Assembly: GCA_025936045.1 (NCBI GenBank)
Contig: JAICUB010000009.1
Span: 1-64,000 of the forward strand
Source: Polyangiaceae bacterium
GTDB lineage: Bacteria; Myxococcota_A; Polyangia; Polyangiales; Polyangiaceae
Direction: 5' to 3'
DNA: 64,000 bases
Position 1 is the first letter of the stretch; the number at the start of each line of letters is the position of its first letter. The translations under genes were made by a program, and so were the position numbers. Shown here in pieces: positions 1 through 8,766 of this stretch. The notes beneath the pieces are model-generated. The model worked only from the letters and a program-made list of their open reading frames with translations, was not told where the DNA came from and did no database searches.

Positions 1-1208
1 CCGTAGCCGTGGCGCGGAACGATCATCGGCGCGAACGCTTCCCACGTGTCGGTACGCGCGTCGTACGCTTCGATATCGCGGAACACGCCGGCCTGGTTGT
101 CGGCACCTTCCCCTCCGAACAAGAAGAGCCGCCCGCCGAGCACGGCGCCCCCGGCGCCGCCGCGCGGGGTCGGGATGGGCGTCCTCGGGGGGTAGGTCTT
201 AGCTTCGGGATCGAACTCGAGCGTCGACGGACGAAATTCCGGGATCGTGTGGGTGCGGCCGCCCGCGATGTAGAGCTTGCCTCCCGAGGCGTAGGCCGAG
301 CAGTGCTCGCGCGTCTCCGGCAACGCCGGGAGCTCGGCCCAGGTGTCGGCGGCGGTGTCGTAGACGGACGCGAGGTTCGTGGCCTCGCCGCTGTTGCCGC
401 CGCCGAAGACGTAGAGCTTCGTGCCGAGCGCGGTCACGCAGCCGCCCGCGCGCTCCGTGCCGCTCGGGAGCGCTTTCTTCTCCGTCCAGGCGTCCGTGCC
501 GGGATCGTAGGCGAACGTTCGACCCGTCGCGGGACCGGTGAGACTCGTCCCCGCGTAGTAACCCATGACGTAGAGCGTGCCGTCCACGACGCCCGCCGCG
601 GGGTGGTTGAACGGGCTCGGAAAGTCAGCGACGGAGCGCCAGCTGTCGTGGGCGGGATCGTACGCGATGACGCTCGGGGTTACGTCGGGCGTGTAGCCGC
701 CGAGCACGAAGACTTCGCCGTTCAGCGCAACGACGCCGTGCTCTTGTCGCGCAGCGGGCAACGACGCGAGTCCCGTTTCCGTCGGCGTGCCGTCCGTAAC
801 GCCGGCGTCGCTTCCGCCTTCGCCTCCCGTGTCGGCTGGCGCCGTGCCCGAACTGCCGTCGCCCGCACGGCCCGCCGCGGCCGCGCTCGCGCTCGCGCCG
901 CCCGCGCTCGCGCCGCCGATTCCCACTCGGCCCGCGCTCGGCATGCCCGCCGCACCTGGGCCGCCCGTGCCGCCCGCAGCACCGCCCGCGCCGCTGCTCG
1001 GAGCGCCCGCGCCGGACCCCGCGTGACCCGCCGGCTGCATCGACGCGCCCGAGCTCCCGGATGCGCCGGCGCCGTGAGTCGCACCGGCGCTGGCAGCATT
1101 CGACGCACCACCCGCGCCGGTGGTCCCATCACTCTTCCCGCTCGTGCCGCAGGCCGCGACCACGAAGGCGAGCTCCAAAGCGAAGACGGCGCCGTTCCGT
1201 CGCGACAC
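1..1208 (-). CDS. Kelch-repeat lipoprotein (C-terminus off the left edge)
   Basis: Probable outer-membrane or surface lipoprotein with a kelch beta-propeller; ligand unknown. I translated the minus strand by eye. The start is GTG at 1208; an in-frame stop four codons upstream leaves no earlier choice. The N-terminus is a short signal peptide with lipobox VAAC, followed by roughly 95 residues of Gly/Ala/Ser linker. Kelch blades then follow, each with the usual pattern of a hydrophobic strand, GG pair and distant Tyr/Trp (LYVFGGGNSG, LYIAGG, LFLFGGEG, each followed by YD...DTW). About five blades are visible before the window ends. The neighbour on the same strand is another secreted lipoprotein. 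Family and location are fairly sure; the role is not. Confidence 0.8.
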   Translation of the reverse strand, partial: MSRRNGAVFALELAFVVAACGTSGKSDGTTGAGGASNAASAGATHGAGASGSSGASMQPAGHAGSGAGAPSSGAGGAAGGTGGPGAAGMPSAGRVGIGGASAGGASASAAAAGRAGDGSSGTAPADTGGEGGSDAGVTDGTPTETGLASLPAARQEHGVVALNGEVFVLGGYTPDVTPSVIAYDPAHDSWRSVADFPSPFNHPAAGVVDGTLYVMGYYAGTSLTGPATGRTFAYDPGTDAWTEKKALPSGTERAGGCVTALGTKLYVFGGGNSGEATNLASVYDTAADTWAELPALPETREHCSAYASGGKLYIAGGRTHTIPEFRPSTLEFDPEAKTYPPRTPIPTPRGGAGGAVLGGRLFLFGGEGADNQAGVFRDIEAYDARTDTWEAFAPMIVPRHGY

Positions 1209-1300
1209 GCCCCGAGATTAACCCGTAAACGGCCGAACGGCTATGGGCGCGCGCTGAAGACGAGCGGCCGCGTGCGGGCATAAGGCGATTGAGCTTGGGC

Positions 1301-2092
1301 TTACTGGCACGCGAGAAAGCGCACGTCGTCGATCCAAATGTCGAAGTCGGCGCCCGGCCAAACCTGCCACTCGATGTCCTTGAGCTTGTGCGGCTCGATC
1401 ATGGGCGGACGCGGATTGCCCCAGTCGGACTGCTGAGTGAGCTCACTCCACATCAGGTTCATTTCTTTCCACTCCGTGCCGACGATCATCTCGCGACCGA
1501 AGGCGTTGAAGCACTCCTTGGTGCATTGGCCGCCGTCCGGATGCGTGTTCACGTCGTTGATCTTCAGGCGCACGTCGAGCCCGGGCTTCGCCGATTTGAT
1601 TTTGAAGGAGATACCGGCGTACTTCGACGCGTCGTAGAAGCCGCCGCCCGCGAGGAAGTTCACGCCGACCGCGGCACCCCATGGATCGGAGTTGTCGGTC
1701 TTGCCGGCGAAGTGCATGCCGTGCTTGCCGCCTTCCGCGCCGCCCGCCGAAGGCTTCACCGCGCCCGCGGGAATCGCGATCGTCGCGTGGTCGGCTTTGC
1801 CGATCCACCAGCTCCCGCTGCGACCGTCGAGCGGCGCCGCTTTGTCGTTGCCGTCTTCCAGGTCGTCGATGAGCCCGTTATCGGCCGCTTTCGTCCCGTG
1901 CGCGCAGGTCGGCGGCACGTTCGCGACCGGATCGGCGATCGGCGTCGCGTCGACGGTGCCCGCGGCGGGCGCAGGGGCGGCGGCGGGCGCCGGTGTGGAA
2001 GCGGTGTCAGCCGGCGGCGCCGGCTGGCTGGCACAGGCGGCGAACACACCCGCTGCCAGGGGAATGGCGGTGAAAACGGCAAGTTTAGTCAT
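1301..2092 (-). CDS. Lipoprotein with carbohydrate-binding-like jelly-roll domain
   Basis: 263-residue lipoprotein: signal peptide with lipobox FAAC, a Pro/Ala-rich spacer (about residues 25-55), then one beta-sandwich domain. The domain opens with a short LIDDLEDGN segment, contains FKIKS and VRLKINDVN strands, and ends WIDDVRFLAC. This layout is like CBM11/galactose-binding-like domains often attached to cellulases in this group, so polysaccharide binding at the cell surface is the best guess. I chose the ATG at 2092 rather than an upstream in-frame start because the signal peptide begins there (MTKLAVF). No catalytic residues are evident. It lies between two other secreted lipoproteins on the same strand, with gaps of about 90-140 bp. 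Confidence 0.7.
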   Translation of the reverse strand: MTKLAVFTAIPLAAGVFAACASQPAPPADTASTPAPAAAPAPAAGTVDATPIADPVANVPPTCAHGTKAADNGLIDDLEDGNDKAAPLDGRSGSWWIGKADHATIAIPAGAVKPSAGGAEGGKHGMHFAGKTDNSDPWGAAVGVNFLAGGGFYDASKYAGISFKIKSAKPGLDVRLKINDVNTHPDGGQCTKECFNAFGREMIVGTEWKEMNLMWSELTQQSDWGNPRPPMIEPHKLKDIEWQVWPGADFDIWIDDVRFLACQ

Positions 2093-2230
2093 TGGTCTAC
2101 CCACGCCGCTCCTACGACGTCCGCCGACGAGTTCGCAAGCGATCGCGTCAAAAAGCGGCAAAGTATCGACGCCGGCGCCGGGCTCCGCGACGTCGGCAAA
2201 GCGCGAACAGGGCGAACGGCGCAGTGGCTC

Positions 2231-5200
2231 CTAGGTCGCGATCGAGCGCACGCGAACGGAGCGCCGGCGCCGTCCGGTGAGCAGTGCGACGAAGGCGACG
2301 AGTCCGAACGCGAGCGGATGCCGATCGCGCGAGCTCGGGACGCTGCAGCCACAGCCGCTATCTCCCGGAGGCGAGCCCGACGTGCCCGCGGTGCCACTCG
2401 CACCGGCACGTCCACTCGCGCCGGCACGTCCACTCGCACCGGCACGTCCACTCGCACCGGCACGTCCACTCGCACCGGCACGTCCACTCGCGCCGGCACG
2501 TCCACTCGCACCGCCGGCGGTACCCGCGGCACCCGTTCCGCCCGTGCCCGCACCAGCGGTTTGGCTGGTGCCGCCCGTTTGGCTGGTGCCGCCCGTTTGG
2601 CTGGTGCCGCCCGTTTGACTGGTGCCGCCCGTTTGGCTGGTGCCGCCCGCAGCGCTGGTGCCGCCCGCAGCGCTGGTGCCGCCCGCAGCGCTGGTGCCGC
2701 CCGCAGCGCTGGTGCCGCCCGCAGCGCTGGTGCCGCCCTCACCGCTCGAGCCGCTCTCGCCGCCGGTCTCTGCACCGCCCGAGCTCCCCCCCGCCGTCAT
2801 GTTCGTCCCCGCCATGCCGATTTCGCCACCGTTCGACGTGCCGCCGTTCGACATGCCGCCATTGGCGACACCGCCGCTCGAGGTGAGCCCTCCCGAACTC
2901 CCGCCGCTGCTCAGGCCGCCGGCACCGATGGCCGTCCCACCTTGTCCCGCACTCGCACCGCCGCTTCCACCACTCGCGCCTCCCGCACCTGTTCCGCTCC
3001 CTCCCGAAGCGCCTCCCGCCCCACTCACCGGGCAACCGTCCGAGCCGCCACCCGGCACTTGCGGGCACGTATCGAGACAATCGGGCACGCCGTCGGAATC
3101 CCCGTCGAGTGAACTCGCACTACAGCTCGGCTCGATGAAGCGTGCTCGCATGCCGCTGTCGGCGCCCGCGTGCTTGTCGTACGCGAGAAGCCAGCGTCCC
3201 TGACCACCCGCGAGCGACAGGTCGACCTCGCGCCCCGTGCTCGTCGTGATGAGAAACCCTGCGCCGTCGACCACCGTGCCCGCCATACTGACGCGCGTAC
3301 CCGACACGTACGCGGGTCCAGGGTTATTCCCCGCGGACGGCAGCGCCGGACCGTCCTCCCAGGCAACGAGCCACTCGCTGCCGTCGTGGGCGACCACGGG
3401 CCTGGCCGCTCCGCTCGCGATCGTAACAGGCGAAGAGTCGAGCAACGCGCCCGCGCCGTCGACACGGACGCCGCTCACGACGCCCTGATCACTCGCGAAG
3501 ATGACGAGCCACGTGCCGCTCCCGTAAGAAGCGGTCAGTTGGGTCAGCGCGTAGTTGATCGCCGTGTGGAAAATCACGAACGGCGCGGGGTCGAGCACCG
3601 TGCCGTCGTTGCCGACGCGCTGACCCAAAATTTCGGTGCTGAGGTCGGAGTCGAGTTTCGACCCGACGACGAGCCACGCGCCGTTGCCGCCCGCGAAGGC
3701 CCTGGCACCCGTCATCACGGCAAGGCTGCTCGAGTCGAGGACCGTGCCGTTCGGAGCGACACGTTTGGCTTGGCCTTGGGCGACGCTCATGAGCCAATTG
3801 CTACCGTTGTAAGCGACGGCGCCCGCGCTTTGATTGTCGCTGCCGCCCGCGATCAAAAATCCGTCGTCGTCCGGCAGGCTACCGTCCGCGAGCACGCGCG
3901 CTCCATAGCTGTCGTAGTCGGAGAGAGAACGATAGTCGCCCCACGCGACCAGCCAATTCGTGCCGTCGGAACCGACGACGGGCGCCTCCGTGAACGGTCC
4001 CGCGATCTGGATCCCATTCGGATCGAGCACGCTGCCGCCACCGCTCACTCGAGTGCCCCTGATGGGATTGAGCCCGTAGCCCGGCGTGACTCCGCGCGGG
4101 TCCTCCCACACGACCAGCCAAGCGTCGTCGCTCGCCGTGACCACGGGGTTCGAGCCGAGCGCGGGCACGAAGGAGACCGCGAAGGTGGACGCAACCGCCG
4201 GCCGTAAGAATCCGCCGAACGTGGGTCCTTGCGTCCAGACCGCGAGCACTCCGGACGACGTCGTGGTCAGGGCAAAATTCGAGGTCGAGATGCCGGTGTC
4301 CACGTGGCTCGTGTCGAGGAGGCTGCCGGCCGCTGACAACCGGGCGAGGTAGAGCTCGGCCTGCCCCCGGTAGGGCGGGTTGGCCGCGGCAACGACCCAG
4401 TTCGTCCCGTCGAACACGACCGACGACGAAGTCCCCCCAGCCGGAAGATGCACCGGCGTTCCCGCCGCCGGCTCGAAGATGCTCCCCCACTCACCGTCGC
4501 TCGGGCCGCCACTGCCGACCGCGAGCCACACGCCGAGGCAGGCGCTGCCGTTGCAGGCGATGGCCGGCGCCGAGAGGTTATTGACGCCCGTGGCCGGGGC
4601 GGAAAAGGGTCCGCCACCCGACGCCACGACGCCACTCGTCGCGACGGTCGACGAGCGAATGAAGGTCTTCCCCGACGCCGCATCCAAGGCCGGATACGCG
4701 ATCACCCAGCGCGTCCCGTCGAAGGCGACCACCGACCGCTGCAAAAGGACCGTGGAGCCGCGCGGACGCCCCGACGAATCGACGAAGAAGCCGCTCGTGT
4801 CGAGCACACTTCCGTCCTGGCTCACGCGCGCGGCATAAACGCCGTCATTGAAGGCGTGGCCCGTCGGATCGTAGCCCCCGCCGCCCCCGAGCGACCACAC
4901 GACGAGGTAGTTCGTCCCGCCCCACGCGATCGCGGGGTACTGCTCGTCCTGGCTCGCCGCGGCGACCGCGACGGGCGTCGTGTCGACCACCGCGCCGCTC
5001 GCGCTCACCCGGACGCCGAGTACATTGCGGTCCGCGTGCGCGTAGTCCTCGTAAACGACGAACCAGCCAGTGCCGTCGCTCGCGACGGCAGGGTTCGCCT
5101 GCTCGAAGGGTCCGACCGCGATCGGGATCCCATCCGGATCGAGCACGCTCCCGTTCGCATCCACGCGGACCGCGTAGATGTCGCCGGTACCGTCAACGAT

Positions 5201-5479
5201 CCCGTACGCGCCGCCGATCTCGAAGACGACGAGTGACGTTCCATCGGCTGCCGTCGCGACCGCTTGTCCCGACTCTCCCACGCCGTAATAGGGCACGGCC
5301 GCTTGAAGTCCGAATTCCGGATACACGAGCGGCGCGACCGTATCCGCCGCTCGCTCGAGGGTCTGGCCGGCGCCGGGCGCGCGGTCGTCGGCCGCGCTCG
5401 GCCCGCCCCCGGACGTCGAGCAGCCCAACGTCCCGAAAGCCAGGGCGATCCAAAAGATCCAGCGGAACGCAGCATTCAT
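2231..5479 (-). CDS. Large surface lipoprotein with TSP3 motif, long repeat region and MYXO-CTERM-like tail
   Basis: 1082 residues. The N-terminus has a signal peptide with lipobox TLGC. Residues about 50-780 are a series of blade-like repeats, each containing WLVVWED or WLVAWGDYR style strands followed by GTRVS...GSVLD; this suggests a beta-propeller-like fold of repeated units. A thrombospondin-type-3 calcium motif (DGDSDGVPDCLDTCP) follows. Then comes about 220 residues of low complexity including five GTSAAG, five GTSQTG and six GRAGAS units. The C-terminus has GCGC, a hydrophobic stretch and RRRR, as in MYXO-CTERM sorting tails. Start ATG 5479 is preferred over one seven codons upstream because it begins the signal peptide. 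Function unknown; probably adhesion or a surface structure. Confidence 0.75.
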   Translation of the reverse strand: MNAAFRWIFWIALAFGTLGCSTSGGGPSAADDRAPGAGQTLERAADTVAPLVYPEFGLQAAVPYYGVGESGQAVATAADGTSLVVFEIGGAYGIVDGTGDIYAVRVDANGSVLDPDGIPIAVGPFEQANPAVASDGTGWFVVYEDYAHADRNVLGVRVSASGAVVDTTPVAVAAASQDEQYPAIAWGGTNYLVVWSLGGGGGYDPTGHAFNDGVYAARVSQDGSVLDTSGFFVDSSGRPRGSTVLLQRSVVAFDGTRWVIAYPALDAASGKTFIRSSTVATSGVVASGGGPFSAPATGVNNLSAPAIACNGSACLGVWLAVGSGGPSDGEWGSIFEPAAGTPVHLPAGGTSSSVVFDGTNWVVAAANPPYRGQAELYLARLSAAGSLLDTSHVDTGISTSNFALTTTSSGVLAVWTQGPTFGGFLRPAVASTFAVSFVPALGSNPVVTASDDAWLVVWEDPRGVTPGYGLNPIRGTRVSGGGSVLDPNGIQIAGPFTEAPVVGSDGTNWLVAWGDYRSLSDYDSYGARVLADGSLPDDDGFLIAGGSDNQSAGAVAYNGSNWLMSVAQGQAKRVAPNGTVLDSSSLAVMTGARAFAGGNGAWLVVGSKLDSDLSTEILGQRVGNDGTVLDPAPFVIFHTAINYALTQLTASYGSGTWLVIFASDQGVVSGVRVDGAGALLDSSPVTIASGAARPVVAHDGSEWLVAWEDGPALPSAGNNPGPAYVSGTRVSMAGTVVDGAGFLITTSTGREVDLSLAGGQGRWLLAYDKHAGADSGMRARFIEPSCSASSLDGDSDGVPDCLDTCPQVPGGGSDGCPVSGAGGASGGSGTGAGGASGGSGGASAGQGGTAIGAGGLSSGGSSGGLTSSGGVANGGMSNGGTSNGGEIGMAGTNMTAGGSSGGAETGGESGSSGEGGTSAAGGTSAAGGTSAAGGTSAAGGTSAAGGTSQTGGTSQTGGTSQTGGTSQTGGTSQTAGAGTGGTGAAGTAGGASGRAGASGRAGASGRAGASGRAGASGRAGASGRAGASGTAGTSGSPPGDSGCGCSVPSSRDRHPLAFGLVAFVALLTGRRRRSVRVRSIAT
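2394..2519. repeat. Seven tandem 18-bp units
   Basis: Units begin with ccactcgcaccggcacgt at 18-bp spacing, with a c/t-type variant (cgcgcc for cgcacc) in some copies and a diverged last unit. On the minus strand they encode Gly-Arg-Ala-Gly-Ala-Ser repeats near the C-terminus of the large surface lipoprotein. Unit length is a multiple of three, so copy-number changes would keep the frame. Confidence 0.9.
2559..2738. repeat. Ten tandem 18-bp units of two types (5+5)
   Basis: Five units of gtttggctggtgccgccc (the fourth has a g-to-a change) are followed directly by five units of gcagcgctggtgccgccc. On the minus strand they encode GGTSAAG-type and GGTSQTG-type repeats of the large surface lipoprotein. 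The near-identity of neighbouring units indicates recent slippage or unequal exchange. Confidence 0.9.
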
Positions 5480-5657
5480 GGGAACCTCCACAGGCCGCAT
5501 CGGCGCCTCCCTTCGGCCTCGAGCCGGCGCTGCTCCCTAGGTTTGCAGCGTCGCCTCCCCTCCTTCAAGCGAATTCGCTTGGAGCCCCAAAAGCAGCGCG
5601 GACGTGAATGCCGCGCGTGGTCCGCGGCAACTCAGGTTGTGAGACAACCACGTACGC

Positions 5658-6611
5658 TCAGAGCGTGAGTACGAGCCGAGCCGCCGTTTGGCGCGTCCAC
5701 GCCGCTTCCACGTCGCGCAGCGACGCCGTCTCGGTCTCGATGCGAAACCCACCCGCGCGATACGCGGCCAAGAACTCACCGATGTTCTTCACGAGCTCCT
5801 CGTGCGACAGCGCGCCGAGGCCGCTCCCCAAGAGCTCGAGCCCGGAGCTGCGCAGCACCATGGCCGGCAGCGTGATGTTCGGACCGGCGAGCGTTCCGAT
5901 TTGTACGAAGCGCAGGCGCGGCTCGGCCTCGCCGAGCGCGGGGCCGACGCACGCGCTCAGAAACGCCTCCGCGCTGTTGCCGTAAAGAAAGTCGAGCACC
6001 ACGTCGACGCCGTGCTCGCGGAGCTCGCGACGAAACGCTGCGGTGAGCTCCGTTTGGCTCTGCGCGAGCACGATTAGGGAATCGGCGCCGAGCGCGCGGA
6101 GCTCGGACTCGACGTTGGGATTGCGCGCCGTCGCCACGACGCGTCGCGCGCCCAAATACTTCGCGACCTGGATCGCCATTCGCCCCGAAATACCGGCCGC
6201 GCCGTTGACGAGCACGGATTCGCCCCGCACGAAGCGCGCGCGGCGCGTGAGCCCGCACCACGCCGCCATGCCGGGATTGGATGCCGCGGCCGCCGTCACG
6301 TCGTCCACGTCGTCCGGCACGGACACCGTGTAGCGCCGTTCGACGGCGACCACTTCGGCCATGCTTCCGACCGGCGCACGCGGGAACGCGAAGTACATCC
6401 GCTTTCCTTCGACCACACCGACGCCGTCCGTCCCCGGGACGAACGGCGGCTTCGGCGCGGCGAAGTGCTTGCCCGAGGCAAAAATGCGCGCGAGCTGCGT
6501 CACCGCCGCGGCGCGCACCTCGACGAGCGTCTCGGTGGGCGCGGGCACCGGTGTTTCGAATTCCGCGTAGCGGGGCGGTGAAGCGAACGACGCGACGACG
6601 GCGGCTTTCAT
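5658..6611 (-). CDS. Zinc-independent quinone oxidoreductase-like MDR protein
   Basis: 317-residue medium-chain dehydrogenase/reductase of the quinone oxidoreductase type. It would use NADPH to reduce a quinone or other activated carbonyl in the cytoplasm. The N-terminal GroES-like half contains FVPGTDGVGVV. The Rossmann half contains VNGAAGISGRMAIQVAKYLGA, which carries the nucleotide-binding glycines, and then LGADSLI. Zinc-ligand Cys/His residues of alcohol dehydrogenases are absent. Start ATG 6611 begins the standard MKAAVV opening; an upstream in-frame extension is Arg-rich and not family-like. It stands alone, divergent from the protease gene downstream of it on the map. Substrate cannot be told from sequence. 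Confidence 0.85.
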   Translation of the reverse strand: MKAAVVASFASPPRYAEFETPVPAPTETLVEVRAAAVTQLARIFASGKHFAAPKPPFVPGTDGVGVVEGKRMYFAFPRAPVGSMAEVVAVERRYTVSVPDDVDDVTAAAASNPGMAAWCGLTRRARFVRGESVLVNGAAGISGRMAIQVAKYLGARRVVATARNPNVESELRALGADSLIVLAQSQTELTAAFRRELREHGVDVVLDFLYGNSAEAFLSACVGPALGEAEPRLRFVQIGTLAGPNITLPAMVLRSSGLELLGSGLGALSHEELVKNIGEFLAAYRAGGFRIETETASLRDVEAAWTRQTAARLVLTL

Positions 6612-6797
6612 GGGCGAAACCGTAATCTCGTGGGGGCGTCCCCTCAAGATCTCGCGCCGGCGACCGTTCCATGTCGAACGGCGACCACGCCGGGCGCGGC
6701 TCGCCCGCGCTTCCAACGAAACGGCAAACCCCGCGCGAGCGGGGGACGCAAAGCCATCGGGACTCACAGAGTCGGCCGGGCTCCCGAAAGGAACGAG

Positions 6798-8081
6798 ATG
6801 AAGGTTCGTGAGGGCGCAAAGCTTGCCCTATTCGTCGCGGCGTGCGCGGCCTGCAGCAGCGATTTTTCGGACGCGGAGCCCTCGGTCGACTTCGAGGCAA
6901 TCATCGGCGGCACGCCGGCGACTGCATATCCGGAGGCCGCCTACCTCAACATCGATATGTCGCCGCAGGGCGGCTACGCCTGTACGGGCGCGTTGATCGC
7001 GCCGCGCGTCGTGCTCACCGCGGGGCATTGCGTCGACGGCCACGGCGTCTGGGAGGTGTACGTCGGCAGCTCGTATCGCAAATCGACGAACGCGGCCGTC
7101 TACGACTGGCGCGAAGAAGGTACCGAAACCGTGAACCCGAAGCACCACGACGTGGGCCTCGTGTTCTTGGGCGACGCGGTCACCCTGGCGTCGTACCCGA
7201 CGCTTTCCAACGCCAAAGTCCCGGACAACACCAAGGTCATCAACGTCGGGCGCGTGCAGAACGGAACCGTGCTGTCCGCCGAGTATCAAGCCAACGCGAC
7301 GATCAGCGCCGCCGATAGGCTCGGCTACCCTTACGACTACACGTCGGCTCAGGTGATTCAGCCGGGTGACTCCGGCGGCCCGGTGTTTCTCTCGGACTCG
7401 CACACGATTGTCGCCGTGAACTCCGGCGCCGGTAACGGCATCCAGGTGCTCGCTCGCGTCGATCTCGTTTACGACTGGATCCAGGGGCAGATTGCGGGCC
7501 ACAGCAGCGGCTCGCCGAACGCCAACGCCAACGCCAACGCCGGCGGCAAAGCGGGCGCCTCGCCGGGCGGTGCGGCGGGCACCGCCGGTAGCGGCAGCGC
7601 AGGTACGGCCGGCGCGGGCAACGGCGGCGCGGGTGGCGCGGCCGGCAGCACGACTGCTGCAGCGGGCACCGCTAACGGAACGAGCGGCACGGCAGGCAAA
7701 GCCGGCTCCGGCGCAGCAAGCGGCGCGGCAGGCGCCGGTAGCTCACCCGCGCCGAGCTGCAGCGGCACCCAAGAGAGCGAGCCGAACGACACCTTCGACA
7801 AGGCGAGCAAGCTCGTGGCGTCCGAGTGCGGCGAGCTCAAGGGCACGAAGGACGTCGACTTTTACACGGTGTCGGCCGGTGCCGGCACCCACACGCTGGC
7901 CGTCACCACGAGCGCCGACGCGACGCTGAGCGTCGGCGTCGCCTCCGGCAACAGCTGCGTCATCTCGCTCGCGAACGTCACCTCGGCGAACGTGAGCGTC
8001 GCGGGCGGCACCGCGACCCTGTGCGTGAAGGCGAGCTCTCCCGGCAAAAAGACGCAGAGCTACGGCATCTCGTTCAACTGA
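6798..8081 (+). CDS. Secreted trypsin-like serine protease (S1) with C-terminal pre-peptidase-like domain
   Basis: 427-residue lipoprotein or secreted chymotrypsin-fold protease. The signal peptide has a lipobox-like VAAC. The mature enzyme starts at IIGG (residues 35-38), the classic S1 activation site. The catalytic triad is complete: His77 in TAGHC, Asp118 in HHDVGLVF, Ser192 in GDSGGP. Residues about 240-325 are a Gly/Ala/Asn/Ser linker. The final 100 residues (from EPNDTFDKA, then DVDFYTV) look like a bacterial pre-peptidase C-terminal beta-sandwich. An aaagga Shine-Dalgarno sequence sits just before ATG 6798. Likely role: digestion of protein in the surroundings or processing of surface proteins. 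Confidence 0.9.
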   Translation: MKVREGAKLALFVAACAACSSDFSDAEPSVDFEAIIGGTPATAYPEAAYLNIDMSPQGGYACTGALIAPRVVLTAGHCVDGHGVWEVYVGSSYRKSTNAAVYDWREEGTETVNPKHHDVGLVFLGDAVTLASYPTLSNAKVPDNTKVINVGRVQNGTVLSAEYQANATISAADRLGYPYDYTSAQVIQPGDSGGPVFLSDSHTIVAVNSGAGNGIQVLARVDLVYDWIQGQIAGHSSGSPNANANANAGGKAGASPGGAAGTAGSGSAGTAGAGNGGAGGAAGSTTAAAGTANGTSGTAGKAGSGAASGAAGAGSSPAPSCSGTQESEPNDTFDKASKLVASECGELKGTKDVDFYTVSAGAGTHTLAVTTSADATLSVGVASGNSCVISLANVTSANVSVAGGTATLCVKASSPGKKTQSYGISFN

Positions 8082-8144
8082 GCGGTGGCGTCAGTCGATA
8101 CGGGGCGGCATCGTCATGCCGGTCCGATGCTACCCTCCGCCCGC

Positions 8145-8711
8145 ATGAAGGACGAGCTCGTGCGCTTTGGTGTCGGGATGGAGCCCGCGCTCCTCGAGCA
8201 GCTCGACAAGCTGGCCGAAGCGCGCGGCTGCAACCGCTCGGAGCTACTGCGGGACCTGACACGCGCGGAGGTCAGTCGCTCGGCCCTCGACGAACGCGTG
8301 CCGGCCTTCGCGGCCGTGACGCTCGTCTACAACCACCACGTGCGCGAGCTCTCGGCGCGCCTGACGGACCTGCAACACGGCCTCGGAGAGAGCGTCCGCT
8401 CGACCATGCACGTCCACCTCGACCACGACCACTGCCTCGAAGTCATCGTCATGCGCGGCCGCGCCGACCAGCTCCGCGAAGTCGCCAACCAAATGATCGG
8501 CACGCGCGGCGTCCTCCAAGGCGGCGCCGAGTACGTCGCCGAAACCACCTTCGGCCACCGCGACCACCCGCACGCGCACCCGCACGCGCACGGCCACACC
8601 CACGACCACACGCAGCCCCACGAGCACAACCGCTCACACCAGCCTCCGCCCGCGCGTCCGGCACGCCGCCCAGCTCCTGCGCGGACGGCGAAGCGGTCAC
8701 GAAAACGTTAG
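8145..8711 (+). CDS. nikR: Nickel-responsive regulator NikR
   Basis: 188-residue ribbon-helix-helix repressor that senses Ni(II) and switches nickel uptake genes. The RHH domain spans residues 1-45 (VRFGVGMEP, then RSELLRDL). The ACT-like metal domain has all four high-affinity ligands in the expected spacing: His78 (LQHG), His89 and His91 (MHVHLDHDH), and Cys97 (CLEV). Unusually, the protein continues for about 45 residues beyond the normal NikR end with a His-rich tail (HPHAHPHAHGHTHDHT) and a basic Pro/Arg end. No nickel transporter or nickel enzyme is adjacent, so the target lies elsewhere. Start ATG 8145 matches the family opening; an earlier in-frame start would add 20 unrelated residues. 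Confidence 0.93.
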   Translation: MKDELVRFGVGMEPALLEQLDKLAEARGCNRSELLRDLTRAEVSRSALDERVPAFAAVTLVYNHHVRELSARLTDLQHGLGESVRSTMHVHLDHDHCLEVIVMRGRADQLREVANQMIGTRGVLQGGAEYVAETTFGHRDHPHAHPHAHGHTHDHTQPHEHNRSHQPPPARPARRPAPARTAKRSRKR

Positions 8712-8766
8712 CGGCGGGAGCATGGTCGGAAGTGTCGGGCCAGCGCGTGAAGGTGCTGTCGCTACG

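Noticed and set aside
2394-2738. Regular 18-bp repeats considered as a CRISPR array
   Set aside because: Units are contiguous with no unique spacers, are in frame and encode Gly/Ser/Thr repeats; no cas genes.
1289-3112. Plus-strand frame with many repeats (RTGTST...) over the large surface lipoprotein
   Set aside because: Translation of the same 18-bp repeats on the wrong strand; it crosses two clear minus-strand lipoprotein genes.
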